64,000 nt of DNA, taken from the NCBI GenBank assembly GCA_934120645.1, contig CAKOUO010000003.1:1-64000 (forward strand), given 5' to 3'. Origin of the DNA: an uncultured Clostridia bacterium (lineage in GTDB: Bacteria > Bacillota > Clostridia > TANB77 > CAG-508). A model generated the notes under the pieces. It worked only from the letters and a program-made list of their open reading frames with translations. It did no database searches and had not been told where the DNA came from. The position numbers and the translations under genes were made by a program. Below, in pieces: positions 24,251 to 32,367 of the stretch; position 1 is the first letter of the stretch; the number at the start of each line of letters is the position of its first letter.

Positions 24251-24538
24251 TTAGTTTATTACTTTTGGTATTTTAAACATATGTTGCTCTTGTGTTGGTG
24301 CATTTTGTAATAAAGCTTCATTATCTTCAAATACTTTTATCTCGTCTTTTCTAAATACATTTTTCTTTTCATTAGCTCCTATTGTAATATCTAAGCCATC
24401 TACTGGTGCATTATTTACTATATTTGCAAAACTTAATATATCTTGTAAATTTAGTGCATATTTTTCTATTTCATCTTCTGCTATTTCTAAATCTGCTAAT
24501 TTTGCAATATGCAAAATTTCTTCTCTACTAATTTTCAT
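24251..24538 (-). CDS. gatC: Glutamyl/aspartyl-tRNA amidotransferase subunit C
   Basis: This 95-residue GatC belts GatA and GatB together. Typical features are ISREEILHIAKLADLEIAEDE, the LQDILSFANIVNNAPVDGLD helix and strand, and the end FRKDEIKVF...LLQNAPTQEQHMFKIPKVI. The ribosome site GGAGATG lies just before ATG. It is the first gene of the operon; 71 bp separate it from gatA. Confidence 0.95.
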   Translation of the reverse strand: MKISREEILHIAKLADLEIAEDEIEKYALNLQDILSFANIVNNAPVDGLDITIGANEKKNVFRKDEIKVFEDNEALLQNAPTQEQHMFKIPKVIN

Positions 24539-24588
24539 CTAATCATCTCCCAATAAAAATTTCTATTATTATATACTGAACATCTAAA

Positions 24589-24614
24589 AAAAACAAGTCC
24601 TTGCAAACTTGTTT
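24589..24614 (-). terminator. Terminator of the 24615 XRE gene
   Basis: Arms AAACAAGT (24591-24598) and ACTTGTTT (24607-24614) have an 8-nt loop, and the minus strand continues into a run of T residues. Confidence 0.8.
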
Positions 24615-24941
24615 TTATCTTTTATTAAAATAACTTATTAAGTTTTCAATTGTGTCTTTATCTTTTTGAGATAATTTTTCGAATCCTGCTAATCCATAAT
24701 TTGTATTGTTTTTCTGTTCTATTTTTAAATACTCGCTAAAAATTTGATCTAATCCAATTTGGAATAAATTGCAAATCTTTACTAATACTTCATAAGAAGG
24801 TTTTGATTTTTCTTGCTCAATATCACTAACATATCTAGTTGAAACTTCTATTTTTTCAGCGAGTTTTTCTTGAGTATAACCATAACTTTTTCTTATTGCT
24901 TGTATCTTTTTTCCAATTCTTATTGAGCTTAATTTTTTCAT
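24615..24941 (-). CDS. XRE-family transcriptional regulator
   Basis: The 108-residue protein has an N-terminal helix-turn-helix (about residues 6-65): IRIGKKIQAIRKSYGYTQEK, VSTRYVSDIEQEKSKPSYEVL and a long helix. A short C-terminal helical tail follows (FEKLSQKDKDTIENLISYFN), similar to SinR/SlrR-like or phage-type repressors. The target is unknown; no clear palindrome was noticed next to it. Start 24941 has AGGTGAT upstream. It is transcribed towards gatC but has its own terminator. Confidence 0.85.
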   Translation of the reverse strand: MKKLSSIRIGKKIQAIRKSYGYTQEKLAEKIEVSTRYVSDIEQEKSKPSYEVLVKICNLFQIGLDQIFSEYLKIEQKNNTNYGLAGFEKLSQKDKDTIENLISYFNKR

Positions 24942-25050
24942 TAATATCACCTATTTTATTTATTTTTTTATATATTATCAAATTTTTCATTTTCTATAAA
25001 TGAACTATTTTACTTTATTGTGTGATATTATTTCTTAATTATTCAATATT

Positions 25051-25182
25051 TTATCTTCCTTTAAAAAATTGCTTTAGTAACTTATCTAATTTTTCTATTT
25101 CTTTATTAATTTCTTCTTTTGGTGCTTTTTTATTTATCATTTTCATTATTTTTTCTATTTCTAAATCTATTTCTTTTTTCAT
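25051..25182 (-). CDS. Small charged coiled-coil peptide (43 residues)
   Basis: A short minus-strand frame lies in the space between the XRE gene and the aspS T-box. The product is helical and lysine/glutamate rich (KKEIDLEIEKIMKMINKKA, KEEINKEIEKLDKLLKQFF) with heptad-like leucine and isoleucine spacing. A weak GGTGTGAG ribosome site precedes the ATG at 25182. The plus-strand open frame over the same bases is its hydrophobic shadow. No function is recognised; the gene may pair with the adjacent XRE regulator. Confidence 0.55.
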   Translation of the reverse strand: MKKEIDLEIEKIMKMINKKAPKEEINKEIEKLDKLLKQFFKGR

Positions 25183-25339
25183 TATAGACTCACACCCTTT
25201 TTACATTTTATACTATTATCGCATTTCTTGTTTTATATGTCAATATTTATTTTATAGTAAAATTGATGTTTATTTTTATTTATCTCTTGACAAATTACGG
25301 AATAAAATGTTAAAATATTTAGCATAATAAAAAAATAAT

Positions 25340-25547
25340 ATTGCGTTCGGACAATACAAAGCTTTTAGAAGTTACTATAAGAGAATAAGGGTCGTTGGCT
25401 GTAAACCCTTTTAGTTCAACCTAAAATGTGAAACATATTGAAGCAATTTTAATAAAGTGGAAAATGTTTTATATTAATTTAACATTTTCAAGCTGGGTGG
25501 TACCGCGGATTTATTTCGTCCCTGCATTTTTGCAGTGGACGTTTTTT
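25340..25547 (+). promoter_or_regulatory. T-box leader upstream of aspS
   Basis: The conserved T-box sequence AGCTGGGTGGTACCGCGG is at 25491-25508. Stem I is closed by ATTGCGTTC (about 25340) pairing with GAAGCAAT (about 25439-25446). It contains a distal hairpin (AAGGGTCGTTGGCTGTAAACCC) of the usual T-box type. A terminator hairpin (25517-25541) with a TTTTTT tract follows. Uncharged tRNA should favour the antiterminator and switch on aspS. The likely specifier-loop side (about 25428-25436, TGTGAAACA) shows no Asp codon, so the sensed tRNA is uncertain. Confidence 0.92.
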
Positions 25548-25561
25548 GTTTTCTACTGCAA

Positions 25562-25612
25562 ATGTCCTTTTTAGTAACGATGTCCCAAACGGAAACGTCC
25601 CCAAAAGGACAT
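25562..25612 (+). repeat. Imperfect inverted repeat between the T-box terminator and aspS
   Basis: ATGTCCTTTT (25562-25571) pairs with AAAAGGACAT (25603-25612). Inside lie ATGTCCC and a GGAAACGTCCCC block. The composition resembles REP-like elements found between Firmicutes genes and partly resembles the GGGACG repeats elsewhere in this window. It would form a second hairpin in the aspS leader, ending just before the AGGAGG ribosome site. Confidence 0.6.
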
Positions 25613-25631
25613 GAATAGGAGGTATGTAAAA

Positions 25632-27386
25632 ATGAACGAGTATAAAACTCACACATGTAATGAAATTAGTTTAGATGATGTAGGAAAAAAAGTACGTATT
25701 GCGGGTTGGGTTCAAACAATTCGTGATTTAGGTGGTCTTGTATTTTTAGATATAAGAGATATGTATGGTGTTACACAAGTTGTTACTTCTGGTAAACCAG
25801 AAGATGTTGACTTTGCTTCACATATTCCTATTGAATCAACTGTTACAGTTTTTGGTACTGTTAGAAAAAGAGATGATGAGACTGTTAATCCAAAAATTAA
25901 AACTGGTCTTGTTGAAATTAGAATTGAGGAGATTAAAGTTTTAGGAAAAAGAACTAAGAATCTTCCTTTTGAAGTAAATACAAATCAAGATATTAGAGAG
26001 GATTTAAGGCTTCAATATAGATATTTGGATTTGAGAAATGAAAGACTTCAAAATAACTTAAAACTTCGTGCTCAAGTATTACAATTTTTAAGAAATCAAA
26101 TGCAAGAACAAGGTTTTTTAGAAGTTCAAACACCTATACTTACAAGTTCTTCTCCAGAAGGTGCAAGGGATTATTTGGTACCTAGTAGATTACATCCTGG
26201 TAAATTTTATGCTTTACCACAGGCTCCTCAACAATTTAAGCAATTATTAATGGTTTCTGGTATAGATAAATACTTCCAGATAGCACCATGTTTTAGAGAT
26301 GAGGATGCAAGGGCTGATAGAGCTCCTGGTGAATTTTATCAATTAGATGTTGAAATGAGTTTTGCTACACAAGAAGATGTTTTCAATGTAATGGAGCCAG
26401 TAATGTATAATACTTTTAAGAAATTTTCTAATAAAAAAATTGCAGAATATCCATTTCCAAGAATTACTTATAAAGATGCTATGCTTAAATATGGTTCTGA
26501 TAAACCTGACTTAAGAAATCCTTTATATATTATTGATTTATCTGATTTCTTTAATAAATGTACTTTTAAACCATTTATTAATAGAACAGTAAGAGCTATT
26601 AAAGTTAAAGGTCATATGTCTAAAGGATTCCATGAAAAAATGCTTGACTATGCTATGTCAATAGGTATGGGTGGTCTTGGATACTTAGAAGTACAAGAAG
26701 ATTTAAGTTTTAAAGGTCCTATAGATAAATTCATTCCAGATGAATTGAAAAAAGAATTATTAAGTTTAGCTGATTTAGAAAAAGAAGATACTATTTTCTT
26801 TATTGCTGATAATGAAGCAAGGGCAACAGAACTTGCTGGGCAAATTAGAACAGAACTTGGAAAAAGATTAAATCTAATTGATGAAGATGTTTTCCAATTT
26901 TGTTGGATAATTGACTTCCCTATGTTTGAATTAGATGAACATGGAAATTTAGCATTTAGTCATAATCCATTTTCTATGCCACAAGGTGGTTTAAATGCAT
27001 TAGAAAATGAAAATCCTTTAAATATATTAGCTTATCAATATGATATAGTATGTAATGGTATAGAACTTTCTTCTGGTGCAGTAAGAAATCATGATATTGA
27101 GATTATGTTAAAAGCCTTTAGTATGGCAGGATATACTGAAGAAGAAGTAAAAACAAAATTTGGTGCTTTATATACAGCATTTCAATTTGGTGCTCCACCA
27201 CATGCTGGTATTGCTCCTGGAATTGATAGAATGCTTATGTTGCTTTCTAATTCTGATACAATTAGAGAAGTTATTGCCTTTCCACTTAATAGTAAAGCTC
27301 AAGATTTAATGATGGGCGCACCAGGAAATGTTAGAAGAGATCAGTTAAGAGATGTTCATATTTTAATAGATGAAAAAAGCAAATAA
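25632..27386 (+). CDS. aspS: Aspartate--tRNA ligase
   Basis: This 584-residue bacterial-type class IIb synthetase has an N-terminal OB fold (VRIAGWVQTIRDLGGLVFLDIRD), QDIREDLRLQYRYLDLRN, motif 2 around FQIAPCFRDEDARADRAPGEF, a GAD insertion (about 290-410) and motif 3 in GIAPGIDRMLMLL. The residue after RD in the OB fold is Leu, as in discriminating AspRS; the Pseudomonas non-discriminating enzyme has His there (family knowledge). This agrees with the presence of asnS. Start 25632 has AGGAGG upstream. Expression is under the T-box leader. Confidence 0.96.
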   Translation: MNEYKTHTCNEISLDDVGKKVRIAGWVQTIRDLGGLVFLDIRDMYGVTQVVTSGKPEDVDFASHIPIESTVTVFGTVRKRDDETVNPKIKTGLVEIRIEEIKVLGKRTKNLPFEVNTNQDIREDLRLQYRYLDLRNERLQNNLKLRAQVLQFLRNQMQEQGFLEVQTPILTSSSPEGARDYLVPSRLHPGKFYALPQAPQQFKQLLMVSGIDKYFQIAPCFRDEDARADRAPGEFYQLDVEMSFATQEDVFNVMEPVMYNTFKKFSNKKIAEYPFPRITYKDAMLKYGSDKPDLRNPLYIIDLSDFFNKCTFKPFINRTVRAIKVKGHMSKGFHEKMLDYAMSIGMGGLGYLEVQEDLSFKGPIDKFIPDELKKELLSLADLEKEDTIFFIADNEARATELAGQIRTELGKRLNLIDEDVFQFCWIIDFPMFELDEHGNLAFSHNPFSMPQGGLNALENENPLNILAYQYDIVCNGIELSSGAVRNHDIEIMLKAFSMAGYTEEEVKTKFGALYTAFQFGAPPHAGIAPGIDRMLMLLSNSDTIREVIAFPLNSKAQDLMMGAPGNVRRDQLRDVHILIDEKSK

Positions 27387-27394
27387 TGATATAA

Positions 27395-27428
27395 GAGGAA
27401 TTTTAATAATATAATTCCTCTTTTTTTT
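27395..27428 (+). terminator. Terminator of aspS
   Basis: GAGGAATT (27395-27402) pairs with AATTCCTC (27413-27420), followed by eight T residues. Confidence 0.9.
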
Positions 27429-27432
27429 ATAT

Positions 27433-27461
27433 AAAAAAAGAAGACTATTTCTAGTCTTCTT
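27433..27461 (-). terminator. Terminator of hup
   Basis: AAGAAGACT (27438-27446) pairs with AGTCTTCTT (27453-27461), followed on the minus strand by a run of T residues. It lies back to back with the aspS terminator. Confidence 0.9.
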
Positions 27462-27494
27462 CCTATGAATTCATATATTTATATTCTCATAAAA

Positions 27495-27773
27495 TTATTT
27501 TTTATTTACTAAATCTTTTAATGCTTTACCAGCTTTGAATACTGGAGCTTTTGATGCAGGTATTTTGATTTCTTCTTTAGTTTGTGGGTTTCTACCTTTT
27601 CTAGCTGCTCTTTTTCTAACTTCGAAAGAACCAAATCCAACTAATTGAACTTTTTCTCCTTCTTTTAATGAGTCTGTTACAACTTCTACAAAAGCGTTTA
27701 CTGATGCTTCAGCAGCTTTTTTTGTTTCTCCTGTTTTTGCAGCTATTGCTGCGATTAATTCAGCTTTGTTCAT
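27495..27773 (-). CDS. hup: HU family DNA-binding protein
   Basis: This 92-residue nucleoid protein starts MNKAELIAAIAAKTGETKK. It carries the full HU signature GFGSFEVRKRAARKGRNPQT, including the Pro-tipped DNA-bending arm, and ends KAPVFKAGKALKDLVNKK. AGGAGG precedes the ATG. It follows the MurJ-type gene on the same strand with a 117-bp gap. Confidence 0.96.
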   Translation of the reverse strand: MNKAELIAAIAAKTGETKKAAEASVNAFVEVVTDSLKEGEKVQLVGFGSFEVRKRAARKGRNPQTKEEIKIPASKAPVFKAGKALKDLVNKK

Positions 27774-27890
27774 TTAAATTACCTCCTATAAGATTTAAAA
27801 ATATTTATGTACTTTTATCGCCTGAACTAGCAATAACTGTACTATTATTAATAACTATTCGCCAAGTTTCGCTAAAATCCTTCTTTTTTT

Positions 27891-29546
27891 CTAATAAATT
27901 TTTAATTTTTCTAAAAATTTAGTAATTTTATCTCCTGCTGGCATCATTTTTAGTTCTTCTTTTGTAAAGATTTTTAATACAATAACTGCCAATACATAAA
28001 TTACTACAGCAATTATTATCGCTATTATTGTAGCCAATCTTTCAATTATTATTCCTTTTAAACTTAAATATACAAAATATGAACATATTCCCATTATTGT
28101 AGTTGCTATTATTGGTTTTAATACAAATTTTGAAAATGTTAAATCTAATTTAATATTTTTTCTTAGAGCATTTATAGCAATAGTAAATGCAACCATGTGA
28201 CATGCTACAGATCCAATTGCTGCTCCATATACACCAATACTTGGTATTGGAATTAAAACTAAGTTTAAAATCAGTTTAACTAAAACTCCTATTGATAAAG
28301 AAATTGTTGGAATCATTAATTTTCCATACCCTTGTAAGGCTCCATTTATAGTTTGGTCTAATATTGTAAAAATAATTGTAAGTGAACTTATTTGTAAAAT
28401 TAGTGCTCCATCATTTGCATTTGGAAATAATAAATTTAGTATTGGTTGTGCAAATATAAACATACCTATTGTGCATGGTAATCCAATTAACATTGATACT
28501 AATAATGAAAATGATGTTTTTTGTGTTATTGTCTTTTTATCATTTCTAGCTTTGGCAGCAGATATTGCTGGAACTAATGCTGTTGCAAATGCTACATTTA
28601 TAGCTAATGGTAAACTTGTTAAAGTATCAACTTTTCCTCCAAGTATTCCATATTGTGATGTTGCTATATCCTCTGGTAAAAATTTTTTTAAATTTCTTAC
28701 AACTGTAAAAGAATCTACATTTTTATTTATTGATGACATTATTGCAGTTAATGTTATTGGTATTGATACAAACAATATTTTTTTGATAATTTTTGATACT
28801 GTTTCATATTTATAATTTACAGTATTTTTTATTTCATCTGCAATTTCTTTTCTTTCTGTTCTATAGTATAAGAATAAATATCCAAATCCTAAAAATGTTG
28901 CAAGTGTGGTTGCTAAGTTTGCACCTGCAGCCATCCATTCTGTTGATACATTTGATAATATTGCCACAACTTCTACAATTATAACTGTAAGTAATGTCTT
29001 AAATACTTGCTCTAATGTTTGAGATTTTGCACCTACACTTATTTTTTGTCTACCATTAAAGTATCCTCTCATAACAGATGCAATTGTAACAAAAAATATT
29101 GCTGGTGATAATGCAACTAATGTCATTTCAGCCTCTGGGATTTGAAGCCATTGATTTGCAATTATATGTGCTCCAAAAAATAGCATTAAACTTCCTGCTA
29201 ATCCGACTAATGCAAATGTAGCAAAAGCAATTTTAAAAATTCTATGTGCTCCTTTATGATCTCCAACTGCTGTCCTTTCCGAAACTAATTTTGATATGGC
29301 ACTTGGTAATCCTATTGATGATATTGTAAGAAGAAGTGCATAAATTTGATATGCACCTGCTGATATTCCATTTCCAGTATCTCCATATCCTTGTCTATTT
29401 GTTAAATACAATGTATATACTAATCCTAATATTTTTATTAAAACTTGTGAAAACATTAGAGTTACTACACCTTGCATAAATCCTTCTTTTTTATTTTGCT
29501 TGTTTTCTTTCTTTGTTGAATGTTTTCCTTTTTTTAAAAAACTCAT
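27891..29546 (-). CDS. MOP-family flippase, MurJ/SpoVB/YtgP type
   Basis: This 551-residue polytopic membrane protein of the multidrug/oligosaccharidyl-lipid/polysaccharide exporter superfamily is expected to flip lipid-linked peptidoglycan precursors. A charged N-terminal tail (about 1-25) is followed by about 14 hydrophobic segments. The first contains GVVTLMFSQVLIKILGLVYTL. The block SSIGLPSAISKLVSERTA and the later TLTSLPLAINVAFATALVPAISAA are typical of the YtgP/SpoVB group of Firmicutes. Which of MurJ (YtgP) or SpoVB it is cannot be decided by eye. It ends before the hup gene. Confidence 0.88.
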   Translation of the reverse strand: MSFLKKGKHSTKKENKQNKKEGFMQGVVTLMFSQVLIKILGLVYTLYLTNRQGYGDTGNGISAGAYQIYALLLTISSIGLPSAISKLVSERTAVGDHKGAHRIFKIAFATFALVGLAGSLMLFFGAHIIANQWLQIPEAEMTLVALSPAIFFVTIASVMRGYFNGRQKISVGAKSQTLEQVFKTLLTVIIVEVVAILSNVSTEWMAAGANLATTLATFLGFGYLFLYYRTERKEIADEIKNTVNYKYETVSKIIKKILFVSIPITLTAIMSSINKNVDSFTVVRNLKKFLPEDIATSQYGILGGKVDTLTSLPLAINVAFATALVPAISAAKARNDKKTITQKTSFSLLVSMLIGLPCTIGMFIFAQPILNLLFPNANDGALILQISSLTIIFTILDQTINGALQGYGKLMIPTISLSIGVLVKLILNLVLIPIPSIGVYGAAIGSVACHMVAFTIAINALRKNIKLDLTFSKFVLKPIIATTIMGICSYFVYLSLKGIIIERLATIIAIIIAVVIYVLAVIVLKIFTKEELKMMPAGDKITKFLEKLKIY

Positions 29547-29692
29547 TTTTCCTCCTTGCTGCTATATATTTTGCTTTATTTAATTTTTATTTCAAAATCT
29601 ATTTATTATGCCAATAATGTATTAGCTTTTTTAATTATTATAATTTTAAATAAAATTTTTATCAATAGTTTTCATAAATTTTCCAAAAAACA

Positions 29693-29721
29693 TTGACAAA
29701 GTGGCTTTTTTGTAATAAAAT
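29693..29721 (+). promoter_or_regulatory. Sigma-A promoter of rplM-rpsI
   Basis: TTGACA (29693-29698) and TAAAAT (29716-29721) have a 17-nt spacer. The resulting leader is about 110 nt, longer than needed for translation. Confidence 0.78.
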
Positions 29722-29745
29722 ATTTAAGCATTATGTTAGAATATG

Positions 29746-29786
29746 ATTTAAATCTAAAACTTCTCCCCGGTGGTTTTAATTTAAAT
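29746..29786 (+). promoter_or_regulatory. Leader hairpin upstream of rplM
   Basis: ATTTAAATCTAAAAC pairs with GTTTTAATTTAAAT (one bulge) around a TTCTCCCCGGTG loop region, between the promoter and the rplM ribosome site. L13 leaders in Firmicutes bind ribosomal protein for feedback control. Whether this hairpin belongs to that class is not established. Confidence 0.5.
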
Positions 29787-29836
29787 TTCATATATATAAA
29801 TAAAAATATTAAAAAAATAGGAGGGTAATTATTACC

Positions 29837-30274
29837 ATGAATAATACAACATATAGCCCTAAAAAAGGCGAAATAGAAAGCAAATGGTACATAATTGATG
29901 CAGCTAACAAACCATTAGGTAGAGTTGCAACAGAAGCTGCTAAATTATTAAGAGGAAAACACAAACCAACATTTACACCTAATATCGATACAGGTGATCA
30001 CGTTATAGTATTAAACGCTAAAGACGTTATTTTAACAGGAAACAAAATGGATCAAAAAATTTATAGACACCACTCAGGATACATTGGTGGAATGAAAGAA
30101 ACTCCAGCAAGAGTAATGTTAGAAAAAAATCCAGAAAAAGCTATGACATTAGCTATTAAAGGAATGTTACCACACAACTCTTTAGGAAGAGCTCAACTTA
30201 AAAAATTAAGAGTTTATGCAGGAGCAGAACATGAAAATCAAGCACAAAAACCAGAAGTATGGGAGGTAAAATAA
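29837..30274 (+). CDS. rplM: 50S ribosomal protein L13
   Basis: The 145-residue protein has the L13 signature: KWYIIDAANKPLGRVATEAA, the block KHKPTFTPNIDTGDHVIVLNA, then GMLPHNSLGRAQLKKLRVYAG. It binds 23S rRNA early in assembly. The ribosome site GGAGGG lies upstream of the ATG. It is followed one base later by rpsI, the universal L13-S9 pair. Confidence 0.98.
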   Translation: MNNTTYSPKKGEIESKWYIIDAANKPLGRVATEAAKLLRGKHKPTFTPNIDTGDHVIVLNAKDVILTGNKMDQKIYRHHSGYIGGMKETPARVMLEKNPEKAMTLAIKGMLPHNSLGRAQLKKLRVYAGAEHENQAQKPEVWEVK

Positions 30275-30275
30275 T

Positions 30276-30677
30276 ATGGCTAAATCAGAAAAAATAGTTT
30301 ATACTGGAACAGGAAGAAGAAAATCTTCAATCGCTAGAGTTAGATTAGTAGAAGGTTCTGGAAAAATTACAGTTAATGGAGAAGACTTAGATAAATATTT
30401 CGGATTAGAAACTTTAAAAGTTATAGTTAGACAACCACTTACAGTTACTAACACAACTGATAAATATGATGTTGTTTGCACAGTAAGAGGTGGAGGATTT
30501 ACAGGTCAAGCTGGAGCAATCAGACATGGTATTGCTAGAGCATTAAATGAAGCTAATAGTGAATTTAGACCAGCTTTAAAAACAAACGGATTCTTAACAA
30601 GAGATCCTCGTATGAAAGAAAGAAAGAAATATGGTCTTAAAAAAGCTAGAAAAGCTCCACAATTTTCAAAGAGATAG
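30276..30677 (+). CDS. rpsI: 30S ribosomal protein S9
   Basis: The 133-residue protein has the S9 features GTGRRKSSIARVRLVEGSG, GGGFTGQAGAIRHGIARAL and the basic C-terminal tail MKERKKYGLKKARKAPQFSKR, which reaches the ribosomal P site. Its ribosome site GGGAGG lies within the end of rplM. The operon ends at a terminator at 30703. Confidence 0.98.
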   Translation: MAKSEKIVYTGTGRRKSSIARVRLVEGSGKITVNGEDLDKYFGLETLKVIVRQPLTVTNTTDKYDVVCTVRGGGFTGQAGAIRHGIARALNEANSEFRPALKTNGFLTRDPRMKERKKYGLKKARKAPQFSKR

Positions 30678-30702
30678 AATTTATTTTATACAAAATATAT
30701 CA

Positions 30703-30735
30703 AACCTCAGAAGTTTATACTTCCGAGGTTTTTTG
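30703..30735 (+). terminator. Terminator of rplM-rpsI
   Basis: AACCTCAGAAG (30703-30713) pairs with CTTCCGAGGTT (30720-30730), followed by TTTTG. Confidence 0.9.
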
Positions 30736-30835
30736 TTATTGTTCGGTAATTTTTACTATCAAACGTCTGCAAGCATTGAAATATCAATGTTTTTATTTCT
30801 CTTTGCATAACTTGCTTCACATAATACACTTATTG

Positions 30836-30844
30836 TGATATAAT
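30836..30844 (+). promoter_or_regulatory. Extended -10 promoter of the 30943 gene
   Basis: TGATATAAT (TGn plus TATAAT at 30839-30844) lies about 100 nt before the ATG. The leader contains a small hairpin around AGATGT/ACATCT (about 30904-30923) just before the ribosome site. Nothing else was recognised in the 265-bp gap after rpsI. Confidence 0.5.
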
Positions 30845-30942
30845 TATAAGGGCGATTTAACATTTTATGGTTTTAGCAGACTGCTATAATCATACTCTAC
30901 AAACTAGATGTAACTAAACATCTATTATAGAAAGGAGCATTT

Positions 30943-31581
30943 ATGCTTATACGGAATTTTTCAACTTATCGGCAGTTCAACCCGCATGAATTAAGTAAAA
31001 AACAGCTCAGTGATTTGGAAAAAGAAATCAATCATCCAGACAAAGATGTGATAAGCGATCAGTCCCTTGATTTTCTACTTTGGCTGAAAGGACTTCCTTC
31101 TCGTCAAGAATCCTTTGCGAATTTTGTTCTTAAAAAGTTAGCAAAGACTCCTTACAAAAAAATTCTTGAAGTTGGAGGTGGTCGAACCGCTAGACTTTCA
31201 CGAATCATTGCCAAAGCTGGATATGAAGTAACCTGTATCGACACAATCATTGAGGAAGAGTTCAAAATCGATAACTTAACCATAATCAAAGATAGGTTTG
31301 ACCATAAAACATTCGACTTATCTGATTATGATTTCGTAATTGCTCAAGAACCATGTGATGCAACTGAGCATGTACTTTTAGCATGCAAAGCTCATAATAA
31401 ACCTTTCTTCATGTCGCTTTGCGGTGTTCCGCACAAGAAACTCTCTGGCGAAATGCCTGAAAGCTACTCTGATTGGTATTGTTATCTCTTAAAAGAATCT
31501 GATGGATATGCCAAACTTATTTGGCTTTCACTTGATCCTTTATCGAGAACAGCAATACTAAAAAGTAAGACTGGATTCTAG
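30943..31581 (+). CDS. SAM-dependent methyltransferase-like protein
   Basis: The 212-residue protein has a Rossmann-type methyltransferase core. KKILEVGGGRTARLSRIIA is a motif I-like nucleotide loop, GYEVTCIDTI has an acidic residue after strand 2, and YDFVIAQEPCDATEHVLLA looks like motif IV. The N-terminal 60 residues are helical and unassigned. The core is shorter than usual and resembles the UPF0146-like minimal Rossmann folds; the substrate is unknown. Codon use (CGG, GGC, CTC) is less A/T-biased than that of neighbouring housekeeping genes, suggesting transfer. It is a single-gene unit whose terminator starts inside the last codons. Confidence 0.7.
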   Translation: MLIRNFSTYRQFNPHELSKKQLSDLEKEINHPDKDVISDQSLDFLLWLKGLPSRQESFANFVLKKLAKTPYKKILEVGGGRTARLSRIIAKAGYEVTCIDTIIEEEFKIDNLTIIKDRFDHKTFDLSDYDFVIAQEPCDATEHVLLACKAHNKPFFMSLCGVPHKKLSGEMPESYSDWYCYLLKESDGYAKLIWLSLDPLSRTAILKSKTGF

Positions 31582-31602
31582 TTGAATCCAGTCTTACTTT
31601 TT
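31561..31602 (+). terminator. Terminator overlapping the end of the 30943 gene
   Basis: A perfect 18-bp stem at 31561-31578 and 31584-31601 has a 5-nt loop and ends in T residues. The 5' arm encodes the final residues KSKTGF, so coding and termination signals overlap. Confidence 0.92.
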
Positions 31603-31730
31603 ATGTTAGATAAATTACTATTTATTTATTATAATTTTATCTTTTTCTTGAATTTTTATCTTTAAATAGCTTATAATAAATATAGGAAATGACAAATCCA
31701 CAAACGTGGTTTTGCCGAATTAAGTTTGAA

Positions 31731-31776
31731 AAAACTCACACCTAACTCGCCAAAGTTACAGATGTGAGCTTTTTTT
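31731..31776. terminator. Bidirectional terminator hairpin
   Basis: CTCACAC...GTGAG arms enclose an inner CTAAC/GTTA pairing. T-tracts occur on both strands (TTTTTTT on plus, TTTTTTC on minus). It can end the minus-strand dtd-pseudogene transcript. A plus-strand promoter-like pair (TTGAAT-18-TATAAT, 31648-31677) upstream would give an RNA of about 95 nt ending here. Confidence 0.7.
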
Positions 31777-31852
31777 ATTTATGTATTTGCTTATCAACCC
31801 AGTTCTTATACAGAACTGCTGTTAAGGCAACGTTTAATGTTAAAGAAAACAT
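31775..31852 (-). CDS. Possible 25-residue membrane microprotein
   Basis: The frame from the ATG at 31852 encodes a hydrophobic segment (MFSLTLNVALTAVLY) followed by a charged end KNWVDKQIHK. Its size and layout recall type I toxins and other small membrane peptides. No Shine-Dalgarno sequence is visible, and the open frame extends upstream to 31885 without a usual start codon. It overlaps the terminator end by two bases. Coding is uncertain. Confidence 0.3.
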   Translation of the reverse strand: MFSLTLNVALTAVLYKNWVDKQIHK

Positions 31853-31878
31853 TAAGGATAATATTAAAAATTTTAATA

Positions 31879-32367
31879 TTATTTAACTTTTAATATTGTG
31901 TCATCGCATATTGTCCCATCCTCGGCTATAGTTGATTTTCTAACAAATTTAGAATGTTTCTTTAAAACACCATAAGCATACCAATCATGAGTACAGAATA
32001 CTTTACAAAACTCTGGATAACCATGTGCTTTGCAAGTGTCGAAATATAAACATTTTTATATTTCATAATTAAAACCTTCATCATCATCTTTTAATACTTT
32101 TGCATTCCAGCATATTGCTTTTGGTCCATTTAAGTCATCCTTTAAACTATTTACAACTATGTTATAACCATTTGGTAATGTGTCCGCTATTTTATATATA
32201 ATGGTTGATAATTTTCTCATTGAAGCACACATTTTATTATATGCCTCTATCCCTTCTTTTTCAGATAAGCCTTTTTCTCTTAATATCTCATAAGCACATA
32301 ATCCAGAATAAATATTTAAATATGATATAAATTTTCCTCTTTCGTTTCCCATATCAGCATTATTCAT
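31879..32367 (-). pseudogene. L-2-amino-thiazoline-4-carboxylic acid hydrolase-like gene, broken by an in-frame stop
   Basis: The frame reads MNNADMGNERGKFISYLNIY through LSEKEGIEAYNKM to GFNYEI, then TAA (32056-32058). It resumes in the same frame with KCLYFDTCKAHGYPEFCKVFC, HDWYAYGVLKKHSKF and STIAEDGTICDDTIL before TAA at 31879. Both parts resemble the ATC-hydrolase family (late block CxxxD...PEFC...HD and TIAEG..CD). The 5' end is also doubtful: the same frame continues upstream to 32436 (with CKEYIERFYKYM) with no start codon or ribosome site before dtd. A nonsense mutation plus loss of the start points to a decaying gene. Confidence 0.8.

Noticed and set aside
25022..25327. Plus-strand open frame of 101 codons
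   Set aside because: It is hydrophobic and low in complexity with no ribosome site; the opposite strand has a better small gene.
25474..25656. Minus-strand open frame across the T-box
   Set aside because: It overlaps the conserved T-box and terminator and the aspS start; no ribosome site.
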